A stretch of 64,000 nucleotides of DNA from Leisingera sp. ANG-Vp (GTDB lineage: Bacteria > Pseudomonadota > Alphaproteobacteria > Rhodobacterales > Rhodobacteraceae): NCBI RefSeq assembly GCF_000813725.1, contig NZ_JWLD01000020.1, forward strand, positions 116,209 through 180,208, in the 5' to 3' direction. Shown one piece after another: positions 6,868-14,313 of this stretch (position 1 is its first letter; each line of letters opens with the position of its first letter). Below the pieces are notes generated by a model that was not told the origin of the DNA, ran no database searches, and saw only the letters and a list, made by a program, of their open reading frames with translations. The position numbers and the translations under genes were made by a program.

Positions 6868-9075
6868 TCAGAACAGGAAATCCGCCGCATCCAGCTGCCG
6901 CGGCAGCAGCCCCTCGAGAAACAGCTGGCCGCCGCCGGTTTCGATCAATGTGCCGCCGTCCAGGCGGCTGATGCCCAGTGCCTGATAGCCGCCCGCCAGC
7001 CCGTCGAGGCGGATCAGGTCGCTGCCCGGGGTGAAGCCGGAAATGGTGTCGCGGCCATGACCGGCAGCAAACACAAAGACATCGTTGCCGGTGCCTGCCC
7101 ACAGCAGGTCGTTTCCGGCGCCGCCCACCAGCGTGTCTGCGCCGGAATGACCCAGCAGCCGGTCAGCGCCGGCGCCGCCCTCAAGCCAGTCATTGCCCGC
7201 CTCGCCCAGCAGGCGGTCGTTGTTCTGGCCGCCGAACAGCTGGTCGCCCTCGTTGCCGCCGAACAGCTCGTCGTTTCCCCAGCCGCCCCACAACAGGTCA
7301 TAACCGCCCTGGCCATACAGATGGTCGGCCCCGGCTTCGCCCTTCAGCCGGTCGCCCTGAAACCCGCCCCACAGCCAGTCGTCGCCGCTGCCGCCGCGCA
7401 GTGTGTCATGGCCGGAGTTGCCTACCAGCGTGTCACGGCCGTCATCGCCCTGCAGCCAGTCGCTGCCGCCGTCGCCCTGCAGCCTGTCGTTGCGCATGCC
7501 GCCGAACAGCTGGTCGCCGTGGTTGCCGCCAAACAGGCGGTCATCGCCCTGACCGCCCCACAGCAGGTCAAAACCGTCCTGGCCAAAGAGCCGGTCTGCG
7601 CCGTCGCCGCCCTGCAGCCGGTCGCTCTGCTGACCGCCCCAAAGCACATCATTGCCGTTGCCGCCCAGCAGCGTGTCATTACCTGTCCTGCCGGCAATGG
7701 TGTCATTTCCGTTCTGGCCGCTGATGCGGTTGCCGGCGGTATTGCCGATAACCCGGTCGTCGCCTGAGCCGGCAATCAGGTTTTCAATCACGGTGCCGCG
7801 TGCGATTCCGATATTGCCGGTCAGCCCGCCGACATCGGAGAACTGCCCGGCCCGCAGGTCGGCGCGGCTGTCCTGAAAATAGCGGCTGATGTCCAGCGTA
7901 TCGACACCGCTTTGATCGTAGATGGTATAGGCGACGTCATTGCCTTCATAGTCGTTCCGCTGGTTGAAATAATCGTTCAGCACGCCGGTCAGCCGGCTGC
8001 CGCCGCCCCAGGTGGTGTTTCCGGCGGTTGCCCCTTTATCGCCGGGTGCTCCGTAGAGGTCCTGGATTGCGATGATGTCGGCCTGCATCGGAGTCAGCAG
8101 ATACGCAGTGCTGGCATCCACAGTAGTGTTTTCGCCTTGGCTGAAATAGGACATCACCGACAGCTGCCAGCTGTCATTGGAGAATTCCTCGTCAGAACCG
8201 TAGCTGCCGCTGCCGTTGTAATTGCCCTGATGCCCCAGTCCCAGCGCATGGCCGATCTCATGGACGTAGGTCTGGTAAGAATAGCTGTCGATGCTGCTGC
8301 CGTAATAGGACAGCCAGGAGGTGCCGACGTTCACAGTGGAGGACTGAATAATGCCGTTTGTTACATTTGAAAACGCATAGGCTCCGGACTCTTCGTCGTC
8401 AAAGGTGATGTCCGCGTTTTGGGTGGTCTCTGCAAACGTGATATCCGCAACCATTTCCCAGGCCTCTAGCGCCCAGCGGGCGAGCTGCCTGCCGTCGGCC
8501 GTCAAACCGCTCAGATCCACGGTGATGACATTGTCCCCGGAGGTGTCAAAGCGTCTGGGCGATTGCCCGACATCCTGCCAGAAGCCATCTGTCAGATACC
8601 CGGCCAGCTGGTCCAGGGTGCCTGGTGCGGCGGGCTCCGGCGGCGTGTCTTCCTCGACCGATATGGTATAGCTGCCCGCGTAACGGTCGCTGTAAGCGCC
8701 GGCGCTGATGTAGTAGGTGCCGGATGTGCTTGCGGAGAAAGTGAGCAGGGATTCCCATTGGCCGCTGCCGCCGTCATCGTCGAGGTCAACCAGAACGCCG
8801 TCTGCCGAATACAGCCGCAAGTACGGATCGTACAGCGTGCCGCCGCCGCTGGCCTGGCCTGTGATTTCAATTGTGTAGGTTTCGCCAGCATGAAAGTCGA
8901 TGGCGACCCAATCCCTGTCGCCGGCGCTGGAGAGGTTGCCTTCGAAGGTGTCTCCTTCGGACATGCTGTAGCGTGTCGACGTTCCCGCAGCAGCGTCTGT
9001 CGTTTCTACCACTCTGGCGGATGCCACGCCGTCAGTTTCGCCTGTATGAGCAATACTGTTGTGGTCCAGACGCAT
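6868..9075 (-). CDS. Secreted serralysin-like metalloprotease with PPC and RTX domains
   Basis: A 735-residue extracellular zinc protease. It has no Sec signal. Residues 40-140 resemble a pre-peptidase C-terminal (PPC) domain, here unusually N-terminal. The M10 protease domain (about 155-345) has the zinc motif HEIGHALGLGH (272-282) and Met-turn SVMSY (306-310). The rest is calcium-binding RTX nonapeptides (about 435-656) and a C-terminus ending DAADFLF, like a type I secretion signal. ATG at 9075 is chosen over an ATG 17 codons earlier because GGAAGG lies just upstream. No ABC exporter, MFP or inhibitor gene is adjacent, so secretion must depend on a distant type I system. The family call is strong; the substrate is unknown. 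Confidence 0.9.
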   Translation of the reverse strand: MRLDHNSIAHTGETDGVASARVVETTDAAAGTSTRYSMSEGDTFEGNLSSAGDRDWVAIDFHAGETYTIEITGQASGGGTLYDPYLRLYSADGVLVDLDDDGGSGQWESLLTFSASTSGTYYISAGAYSDRYAGSYTISVEEDTPPEPAAPGTLDQLAGYLTDGFWQDVGQSPRRFDTSGDNVITVDLSGLTADGRQLARWALEAWEMVADITFAETTQNADITFDDEESGAYAFSNVTNGIIQSSTVNVGTSWLSYYGSSIDSYSYQTYVHEIGHALGLGHQGNYNGSGSYGSDEEFSNDSWQLSVMSYFSQGENTTVDASTAYLLTPMQADIIAIQDLYGAPGDKGATAGNTTWGGGSRLTGVLNDYFNQRNDYEGNDVAYTIYDQSGVDTLDISRYFQDSRADLRAGQFSDVGGLTGNIGIARGTVIENLIAGSGDDRVIGNTAGNRISGQNGNDTIAGRTGNDTLLGGNGNDVLWGGQQSDRLQGGDGADRLFGQDGFDLLWGGQGDDRLFGGNHGDQLFGGMRNDRLQGDGGSDWLQGDDGRDTLVGNSGHDTLRGGSGDDWLWGGFQGDRLKGEAGADHLYGQGGYDLLWGGWGNDELFGGNEGDQLFGGQNNDRLLGEAGNDWLEGGAGADRLLGHSGADTLVGGAGNDLLWAGTGNDVFVFAAGHGRDTISGFTPGSDLIRLDGLAGGYQALGISRLDGGTLIETGGGQLFLEGLLPRQLDAADFLF
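7108..7377 (-). repeat. RTX super-repeat unit B (10 nonapeptides)
   Basis: Ten RTX nonapeptides from WLWGGFQGD to TLVGGAGND that align position by position with unit A immediately upstream in the gene, including non-consensus positions such as GQGGYDLLWGG and GNEGDQLFGG. Confidence 0.85.
7378..7647 (-). repeat. RTX super-repeat unit A (10 nonapeptides)
   Basis: Ten RTX nonapeptides from VLWGGQQSD to TLRGGSGDD. The order of atypical repeats (GQDGFDLLWGG, GNHGDQLFGG, WLQGDDGRD) recurs in unit B, pointing to an in-frame 270-base tandem duplication followed by divergence. Confidence 0.85.
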
Positions 9076-9314
9076 GAAACAATTCCTTCCTTCCAGCTGC
9101 CAATTGCCGGCGGGGTTTGCAGACACCTGTCAATTTCAAAGAGAAATTCCGGTTTCAGCCGCAATCAATACGCTCATAACCGCTAATAAAATTCGAGTTA
9201 AAGACTGAAATTCCATACTTTGATCCGACAGTGGCTGAAACAGCTCAAAAACTGCAGGGAATTCAGCGGCATCCTGCATTGGATGGCCGTCAGAAACAGT
9301 ATGTTGCTGGAAAA

Positions 9315-9401
9315 TGGTGCCCAGGAGAGGACTCGAACCTCCACGTCCATACGGACACTAGCACCTGAAGCTAGCGCGTCTACCAATTCCGCCACCTGGG
9401 C
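9315..9401 (-). tRNA. tRNA-Leu (anticodon CAG), copy 1
   Basis: An 87-base class II tRNA on the minus strand: acceptor GCCCAGG/CCTGGGC, anticodon stem CTAGC/GCTAG with loop TTCAGGT (anticodon CAG), long variable arm, T-loop GGTTCGAGTCC and encoded CCA. It is identical over its full length to the copy at 23423-23509. Confidence 0.95.
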
Positions 9402-9418
9402 CGGTGCCGTGTGAGGCG

Positions 9419-9447
9419 CATATATGCCTGTTTGCGGGGGGCGTCAA
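9419..9447 (-). promoter_or_regulatory. Sigma-70-type promoter of tRNA-Leu copy 1
   Basis: On the minus strand, -35 TTGACG (9442-9447), 17-base spacer, -10 TATATG (9419-9424), ending 17 bases before the mature tRNA 5' end. The same -35 sequence and spacing precede the second tRNA-Leu copy. Confidence 0.75.
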
Positions 9448-9492
9448 ACGGAAACGCCCGGAGGCGGACAGGTATTTCGCACCAAATGCCCG

Positions 9493-9510
9493 GCGTCACG
9501 GTTCTGTTAA
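9493..9510 (+). promoter_or_regulatory. Candidate PHO box upstream of plcP-btaA-btaB
   Basis: GCGTCAC-GGTT-CTGTTAA matches the PhoB direct repeat CTGTCAT-N4-CTGTCAT at 9 of 14 positions with exact 4-base spacing. A weak -10-like TATGGC follows 10 bases later, as in PhoB-activated promoters. The lipid-remodelling function of the genes downstream makes PhoB control plausible. Confidence 0.5.
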
Positions 9511-9558
9511 GCTGGCGCGCTATGGCTGCGGCCAAGCGATCAGGCTGGGGCGCACCGC

Positions 9559-10362
9559 ATGAAGTACCGCACCATCTTTCTGTCGGATATTCACCTGGGC
9601 ACTCCCGGCTGCCAGGCAGAGCTGCTTCTGGACTTCCTGAACCGGCATGAGGCCGAGAGCTATTACCTGGTCGGCGACATTATCGACGCCTGGCGGATCA
9701 GGCGCAAAGGCTTCCTATGGCCGCAGGCGCACAACGATGTGGTGCAGGCGTTGCTGGCCAAGGCCCATGGCGGCGCCAGCATCTATCTGATCCCCGGCAA
9801 CCACGACGAGTTTCTGCGCTCTTACCTGGGTACGCATTTCGGCGGCATCGAGGTGAAGCAAACCGCGGATTTCAATGCCGCAGACGGCAGGAAGTACCTG
9901 GTGACCCATGGCGATCAGTTTGACTCAGTGGTGGTGCATGCCAAATGGCTCGCCCGCCTTGGGGACCGGGCCTATGAGCTCATGCTGTGGCTCAATACTC
10001 ATATCAACCGGGCACGCCGCCTGTGGGGCGGGCAGTACTGGTCCTTGTCGAAATGGGCCAAGCATCAGGTCAAGCAGGCGGTCAGCTTTATCAGCGAGTA
10101 TGAAAACGTGCTGACCGCCGAGGCCCGGCGCGGCGGCTATGACGGGGTGGTCTGCGGCCATATTCACAGCGCTGCCATCCGCGATATGAACGGCGTGACG
10201 TACGTGAACACCGGCGACTGGGTCGAGAGCTGCACTGCGGTGGTCGAGCTGGACAGCGGTCGGCTGGCTCTCATCGACTGGGAGCGCTCTGCCCGGCAGG
10301 CCCGGCACCGGGTGCGCACGCGGCGCGCCCGCACCCGTCAGAAACAACTTGAAAACGTATGA
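9559..10362 (+). CDS. plcP: PlcP-type metallophosphoesterase (phospholipid remodelling; LpxH-like fold)
   Basis: A 267-residue calcineurin-like phosphoesterase. Metal-binding motifs are D10/H12 (LSDIHLG), D40 (GDIID), N81-H82 (GNHDE), H117 (THGDQFD) and H201/H203 (GHIH). Automatic annotation would call this UDP-2,3-diacylglucosamine hydrolase (LpxH). However, it heads an apparent operon with btaA and btaB, and PlcP phospholipase C enzymes of Sinorhizobium and marine alphaproteobacteria belong to the same fold and remove head groups from phospholipids during phosphate starvation, giving diacylglycerol. That product is the substrate of BtaA. I infer PlcP from context; LpxH activity cannot be excluded by sequence alone. 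A PHO-like box lies 49 bases upstream. Confidence 0.72.
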   Translation: MKYRTIFLSDIHLGTPGCQAELLLDFLNRHEAESYYLVGDIIDAWRIRRKGFLWPQAHNDVVQALLAKAHGGASIYLIPGNHDEFLRSYLGTHFGGIEVKQTADFNAADGRKYLVTHGDQFDSVVVHAKWLARLGDRAYELMLWLNTHINRARRLWGGQYWSLSKWAKHQVKQAVSFISEYENVLTAEARRGGYDGVVCGHIHSAAIRDMNGVTYVNTGDWVESCTAVVELDSGRLALIDWERSARQARHRVRTRRARTRQKQLENV

Positions 10363-10377
10363 AGAAGGCTCTGAGAT

Positions 10378-11595
10378 ATGAGTAGCACCGCACAGGCACA
10401 GCTGGACGCCGCCGTTCTGCAGGAAGGCGATGCCGCAACCGGATGGCTGGAGACGCTATTCTCCAGGCTTTTTCTGGGGCTGGTCTATCCGCAGATCTGG
10501 GAAGACCCTTTGGTAGACATGGAGGCGCTGGATATTGCGCCGGAAGACAATCTGATCTGCATTGCCTCCGGCAGCTGCAACATGCTGTCCTACCTGACTG
10601 CCGGTCCGGCGTCGGTCACTGCTGTGGATCTTTCGCCGGCGCATGTCGCGCTTGGCAGATTGAAACTGGCTGCGGCCCGGTCTTTGCCGGACTATGCGGC
10701 CTTCTACCAGTTGTTCGGGCGTGCTGACATGGCCGGCAATGCGGAACTGTATGACCGCTGCATCCGCGGCAGCCTGGATAAAAGCACGCGGGAGTTCTGG
10801 GATGGCAAGCCGCTGTTCCGCCGCCGGATCGGGGTGTTTCAGAGGGGATTTTACCGGCATGGGCTGCTGGGCCGGTTCCTGGGGGCCGTGCATCTGCTTG
10901 CCCGGCTGGGCGGCGTGGATTTTGCGCCGCTGCTGGCTGCCCGCAGTCTGGATGAGCAGAAAGCGTTTTTTGACAGCCGGATCGCGCCGCTGTTCGACAT
11001 GTGGCTGGTGCGCAAGCTGGCGGGCTTCCGGGCGTCACTGTTCGGGCTGGGCATCCCGCCTGCGCAATACGACAAGCTGGCGGCGGACGGCGGCGGCGAT
11101 GTGCTGCCGGTGCTGCGCGAGCGGGTGCGCAAGCTGATGTGCGATTTTCCGGTCCGGGACAATTACTTTGCCTGGCAGGCCTTTGCCCGCTGCTACGACC
11201 CGGCGCCGGACGCATCGCTGCCGCCTTACCTGTTGCAAGAAAACTTTGAGGTGCTGCGGGACTATGCAGGCCGGGGTCGGATCGTGAACCGCTCGCTGAC
11301 CGACCTGCTGGCCGGGGAAGCTGATCGGTCGAAACAGGGCTATGTGCTGCTGGATGCGCAGGACTGGATGAATGATGCGCAGCTGAATGCGCTGTGGTCG
11401 CAGATTACCCGCACGGCCGCTCCCGGTGCCCGGGTGATCTTTCGCACCGGCGGCACTGCGGACATCCTGCCAGACCGGGTGCGTCCGGACACTTTGAACC
11501 GCTGGGCTTATGATGCCGAGGCCTCGGCCCGCGGCACCGCGCAGGACCGTTCTGCCATTTACGGCGCTTTCCACCTTTACCGTTTTCAGGGCTGA
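10378..11595 (+). CDS. btaA: BtaA: S-adenosylmethionine:diacylglycerol 3-amino-3-carboxypropyltransferase
   Basis: A 405-residue member of the DUF3419 family. BtaA transfers the 3-amino-3-carboxypropyl group of SAM to diacylglycerol, forming diacylglycerylhomoserine, the first committed step to the phosphorus-free betaine lipid DGTS. The SAM-binding segment is visible around residues 57-90 (LICIASGSCNMLSYL, then TAVDLSPAHV). An N-terminal amphipathic segment (LETLFSRLFLGLVYPQIWEDP) is typical of the family. The gene lies 15 bases after plcP and 5 bases before btaB. Length and neighbours match bacterial BtaA, such as that of Rhodobacter sphaeroides. Confidence 0.92.
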   Translation: MSSTAQAQLDAAVLQEGDAATGWLETLFSRLFLGLVYPQIWEDPLVDMEALDIAPEDNLICIASGSCNMLSYLTAGPASVTAVDLSPAHVALGRLKLAAARSLPDYAAFYQLFGRADMAGNAELYDRCIRGSLDKSTREFWDGKPLFRRRIGVFQRGFYRHGLLGRFLGAVHLLARLGGVDFAPLLAARSLDEQKAFFDSRIAPLFDMWLVRKLAGFRASLFGLGIPPAQYDKLAADGGGDVLPVLRERVRKLMCDFPVRDNYFAWQAFARCYDPAPDASLPPYLLQENFEVLRDYAGRGRIVNRSLTDLLAGEADRSKQGYVLLDAQDWMNDAQLNALWSQITRTAAPGARVIFRTGGTADILPDRVRPDTLNRWAYDAEASARGTAQDRSAIYGAFHLYRFQG

Positions 11596-11600
11596 GACCG

Positions 11601-12248
11601 ATGCTTGATTCCGCCGCCACCTCCCATGCCGCGCTGATGGACGAAACCTACCGCCATCAGCGGCTGTTCTATGATCTGACCCGCAAATACTACCTGTTCG
11701 GACGCGACCGGCTGATCAGCGAGCTGAACCCGCTCGAGGGGTCGCATGTGCTGGAGGTGGCCTGCGGAACCGGGCGGAACCTGCAGGCCGCGGCGCGGAA
11801 GTATCCGCAGTGCGCCTTCTATGGGCTGGATATCTCGGCCGAGATGCTGACCTCGGCCCGTGCAAAAGTGCACCCGCGGGTGCAGCTGGCTCAGGCGGAC
11901 GCCTGCGGTTTCGACGGTGCGCAGCTGTTCCGCCGCGCCCGGTTCGACCGGGTGTTCATTTCCTACGGTATCTCGATGATCCCGGACTGGCAGGGCGCCC
12001 TGCGCATGGCCTGTGCCCATCTGACACCGGGCGGGCAGCTGCATGTGGTTGATTTCTCGGGCCAGTGCGGCTGGCCGGCATGGTTCGGCAACGGGTTGAA
12101 CCGCTGGCTGGGCAAGTTCCATGTGACTCCGCGTTTGGAGCTGGAGGAAGCGCTGGGCAATGCTGCAGCAGACATTGGCGGCACCATGCGGCACCGCCAG
12201 CTTTATCGCGGCTATGCGCAATACGGGGTGGTGGAGCGGCCGCGTTAG
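11601..12248 (+). CDS. btaB: BtaB: diacylglyceryl-homoserine N-methyltransferase
   Basis: A 215-residue class I SAM-dependent methyltransferase. Motif I is HVLEVACGTGRN (49-60), followed by the acidic motif II FYGLDISAEML. BtaB adds three methyl groups to the homoserine head group made by BtaA, giving DGTS. It lies 5 bases after btaA in a conserved btaAB pair. The stop codon is inside the inverted repeat of a terminator shared with the convergent ureohydrolase gene. The assignment comes from the family plus the pairing; the methyltransferase fold alone would not be specific. Confidence 0.88.
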   Translation: MLDSAATSHAALMDETYRHQRLFYDLTRKYYLFGRDRLISELNPLEGSHVLEVACGTGRNLQAAARKYPQCAFYGLDISAEMLTSARAKVHPRVQLAQADACGFDGAQLFRRARFDRVFISYGISMIPDWQGALRMACAHLTPGGQLHVVDFSGQCGWPAWFGNGLNRWLGKFHVTPRLELEEALGNAAADIGGTMRHRQLYRGYAQYGVVERPR

Positions 12249-12262
12249 GCCGCTCCCATTGT
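12233..12262. terminator. Convergent terminator between btaB and the guanidino operon
   Basis: Inverted repeat GGAGCGGCC (12233-12241) / GGCCGCTCC (12248-12256) with a 6-base loop, followed by CATTGTTT on the plus strand. It contains the btaB stop codon and probably serves both convergent operons. Confidence 0.65.
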
Positions 12263-12263
12263 T

Positions 12264-13244
12264 TCAGCGGCTGCTGGCGGCCATCGCCTGCGAGAGCACG
12301 CACATCAGCTCGAACATCAGCGAGATGCCCAGCCAGGCGGTGCTGCCGGACTCGTCAAAGGGCGGTGCCACCTCGACCAGATCGGCGCCGATCAGGTTGA
12401 CGCCGGCCAGTTCGCGGATCACCTGCTGCGCCTGGAAGCTGTTGGGGCCGCCGATCTCAGGCGTGCCGGTGCCAGGCGCATAGGTCGGGTCAACGAAATC
12501 AATGTCATAGGTGCAATAAGCGGGCTGGCTGCCAAGGATGCCGCGCACTTCTTCCATGACATCCTTGAAACCGCGGTCGAACAGCTCTTCCACCCGGATG
12601 ATGCGGATGCCCTGCTCCAGGCCCCACTCGATGTCCTCGGTGTTATAGGCGGTGCCGCGGATGCCGACCTGAACAAAGCGTTTGGGGTCGACCAGCCCTT
12701 CCTCCACTGCGCGGCGGAACGGGGTGCCGTGGGTGTATTTGTAGCCGCCGAAGTAGCTGTCGAAGAGGTCTGTGTGGCTGTCGAATTGGACCAGCCCCAG
12801 CGGGCCGTCCGCCGCCAGCGCCCGCAGGATCGGCAGGGTGATCAGATGATCGCCGCCTGCGGTCATCGGGGTGATGCCGGCTGCCTTGAAGCCGCTGTAA
12901 TAGGCGGTGATGCGTTCCAGACTGTCCTGGATATCCACTGGATTAGGCGGCACGTCGCCCAGGTCGGCGCAGTTGACGGTGGTAAAGGGATTCACGCCAG
13001 TGACCGGGTTCATCGCGCGGATCATGGTGGAATAATCGCGCAGCTGCCGCGGCCCGTGGCGGGCGCCGGGGCGGTTGGTAGTGCCGCCGTCCCAGGGCAC
13101 GCCGATCAGCCCCATTTGAACATCTTCATACCGCGGGTGGTCCGGTGTCAGCGACGGCAGCCGCATGAAGGTTGGCACCCCGGCAAAGCGGGGCAGATCC
13201 ATGGCCGAGACCGGCTGGAAGAAGTCATCGCCTGTTTGGGTCAT
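12264..13244 (-). CDS. Arginase/agmatinase-family ureohydrolase, paralogue 1
   Basis: A 326-residue ureohydrolase that should cleave a guanidino compound to urea and an amine or amino acid. The binuclear metal ligands are complete: H133 (GGDH), D155/H157/D159 (FDSHTD) and D247/D249 (YDIDFVDP). Substrate-side motifs are canonical for the agmatinase branch (RPGARHGPR near 58-66 and GTGTPEIGG near 259-266). It is the last gene of a seven-gene minus-strand operon and its start overlaps the stop of paralogue 2 (ATGA). Agmatine, guanidinobutyrate, guanidinopropionate and guanidinoacetate are all possible substrates; the neighbours favour a guanidino acid. No urease genes are in view. Confidence 0.85.
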   Translation of the reverse strand: MTQTGDDFFQPVSAMDLPRFAGVPTFMRLPSLTPDHPRYEDVQMGLIGVPWDGGTTNRPGARHGPRQLRDYSTMIRAMNPVTGVNPFTTVNCADLGDVPPNPVDIQDSLERITAYYSGFKAAGITPMTAGGDHLITLPILRALAADGPLGLVQFDSHTDLFDSYFGGYKYTHGTPFRRAVEEGLVDPKRFVQVGIRGTAYNTEDIEWGLEQGIRIIRVEELFDRGFKDVMEEVRGILGSQPAYCTYDIDFVDPTYAPGTGTPEIGGPNSFQAQQVIRELAGVNLIGADLVEVAPPFDESGSTAWLGISLMFELMCVLSQAMAASSR

Positions 13245-14230
13245 GCAGTTGCTCCGTTCTTTACGTTTTCCGCAATCATCGAAATCATCTCGAACATGAT
13301 AGCAGAGGCGGTCAGGGCGGTGATCTGGTTCGGGCTGTCCTTGGTCGGCATCATGCAGACGATATCGCCGCCGACGATGTTCATGCCGCGAACGCTGTGC
13401 AGCAGGGCGACAGCTTCATCGATGTCAAAGCCCTTTTCACCCGGCTCCAGGTTCGAAACCGCAGGGGCAATCGTCGGGTCCAGGCAGTCGAGGTCGAAGG
13501 TGATGTAAACAGGCCGGCCCGCCATCACTTCCTTGATCTGCGCCACCACATCCTCAACCCCGCGTTTGCGGAATTCCTTCATGGTGACGATGTTGTAGCC
13601 ATAGTCATAAGACGGCTGCAGCCAGTCCAGGGTGCGGGCATGGCCGCGGATGCCGATCTGCATCGAGTGGTGCGGGTCGACCTTGCCCTGGTCCACCAGA
13701 TAGGCGCCCCAATGGGCTGCGGACTTCTTGGCGCCCAGGAAGTGATCGACCTTGGTGAACACATCCGTATGGGCGTCGAAATGCAGAAAACAGACCGGCT
13801 CGCCCTTGGTAATCTGGCCGCAGCCGATGGCCTGCACGATGCCGCCGGTGATCGAGTGGTCGCCGCCGATGGAGACGGGGCGGGCGCCTGCCGCGTCGAT
13901 CTGCTGGTAGAAGCGGGTGATCTGCTCGATGCAGTCCTCGTTGTCATTGGCGCGCGGGAAGGGCACGTCGCCGATGTCGGCGATTTTGGCGGCGTCCCAG
14001 GGGTTCAGTTCAAAGCCGCCATGCACCCGGCGCCCGACGGCCGAGACATTGCGCAGCGCGCGCGGGCCCAGGTGCTGGTCGCGTTCCGTGGTGCCGTTGC
14101 CGGTGGAATGCGGCACCCCGACCAGGGCGATGTCCTGGTTCTCGGGGCTTTCGTTAGGGCAGCGGAACATGGTGGGGATGCCCCACCAGTAGAGGTTCTC
14201 CATCATGGATTTCAGGTGTTCGTCAGCCAT
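13241..14230 (-). CDS. Arginase/agmatinase-family ureohydrolase, paralogue 2 with atypical substrate loop
   Basis: A 329-residue second ureohydrolase in tandem with paralogue 1. The metal ligands are intact: H125 (GGDHS), D152/H154/D156 (FDAHTD), D246/D248 (FDLDCLDP). The usual RPGAR-x-GPR loop is replaced by ERDQHLGPR and the GTGTPE-GG loop by AVSNLEPGEKG, so substrate recognition should differ from agmatinase and from its neighbour. Tandem genes with ATGA coupling raise the possibility of a mixed oligomer or two related substrates. It begins 83 bases after the permease gene. Confidence 0.82.
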   Translation of the reverse strand: MADEHLKSMMENLYWWGIPTMFRCPNESPENQDIALVGVPHSTGNGTTERDQHLGPRALRNVSAVGRRVHGGFELNPWDAAKIADIGDVPFPRANDNEDCIEQITRFYQQIDAAGARPVSIGGDHSITGGIVQAIGCGQITKGEPVCFLHFDAHTDVFTKVDHFLGAKKSAAHWGAYLVDQGKVDPHHSMQIGIRGHARTLDWLQPSYDYGYNIVTMKEFRKRGVEDVVAQIKEVMAGRPVYITFDLDCLDPTIAPAVSNLEPGEKGFDIDEAVALLHSVRGMNIVGGDIVCMMPTKDSPNQITALTASAIMFEMISMIAENVKNGATA

Positions 14231-14313
14231 TTTCGGTCCTGCGTGTTAGGGAAAAGAGCCCCGATGCCAGATCTTCAGCACCGGGGCAGTCCGGGAACAG
14301 CCCGGGGGAGGGG

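Noticed and set aside
6856..7767. A 303-codon plus-strand frame rich in valine and alanine repeats
   Set aside because: It is the antisense of the RTX repeats; its periodicity simply mirrors the repeat DNA.
9559..10362. Straight assignment as LpxH of lipid A synthesis
   Set aside because: The fold and motifs allow it, but the operon with btaA-btaB favours a PlcP role; kept as an alternative in the feature note.
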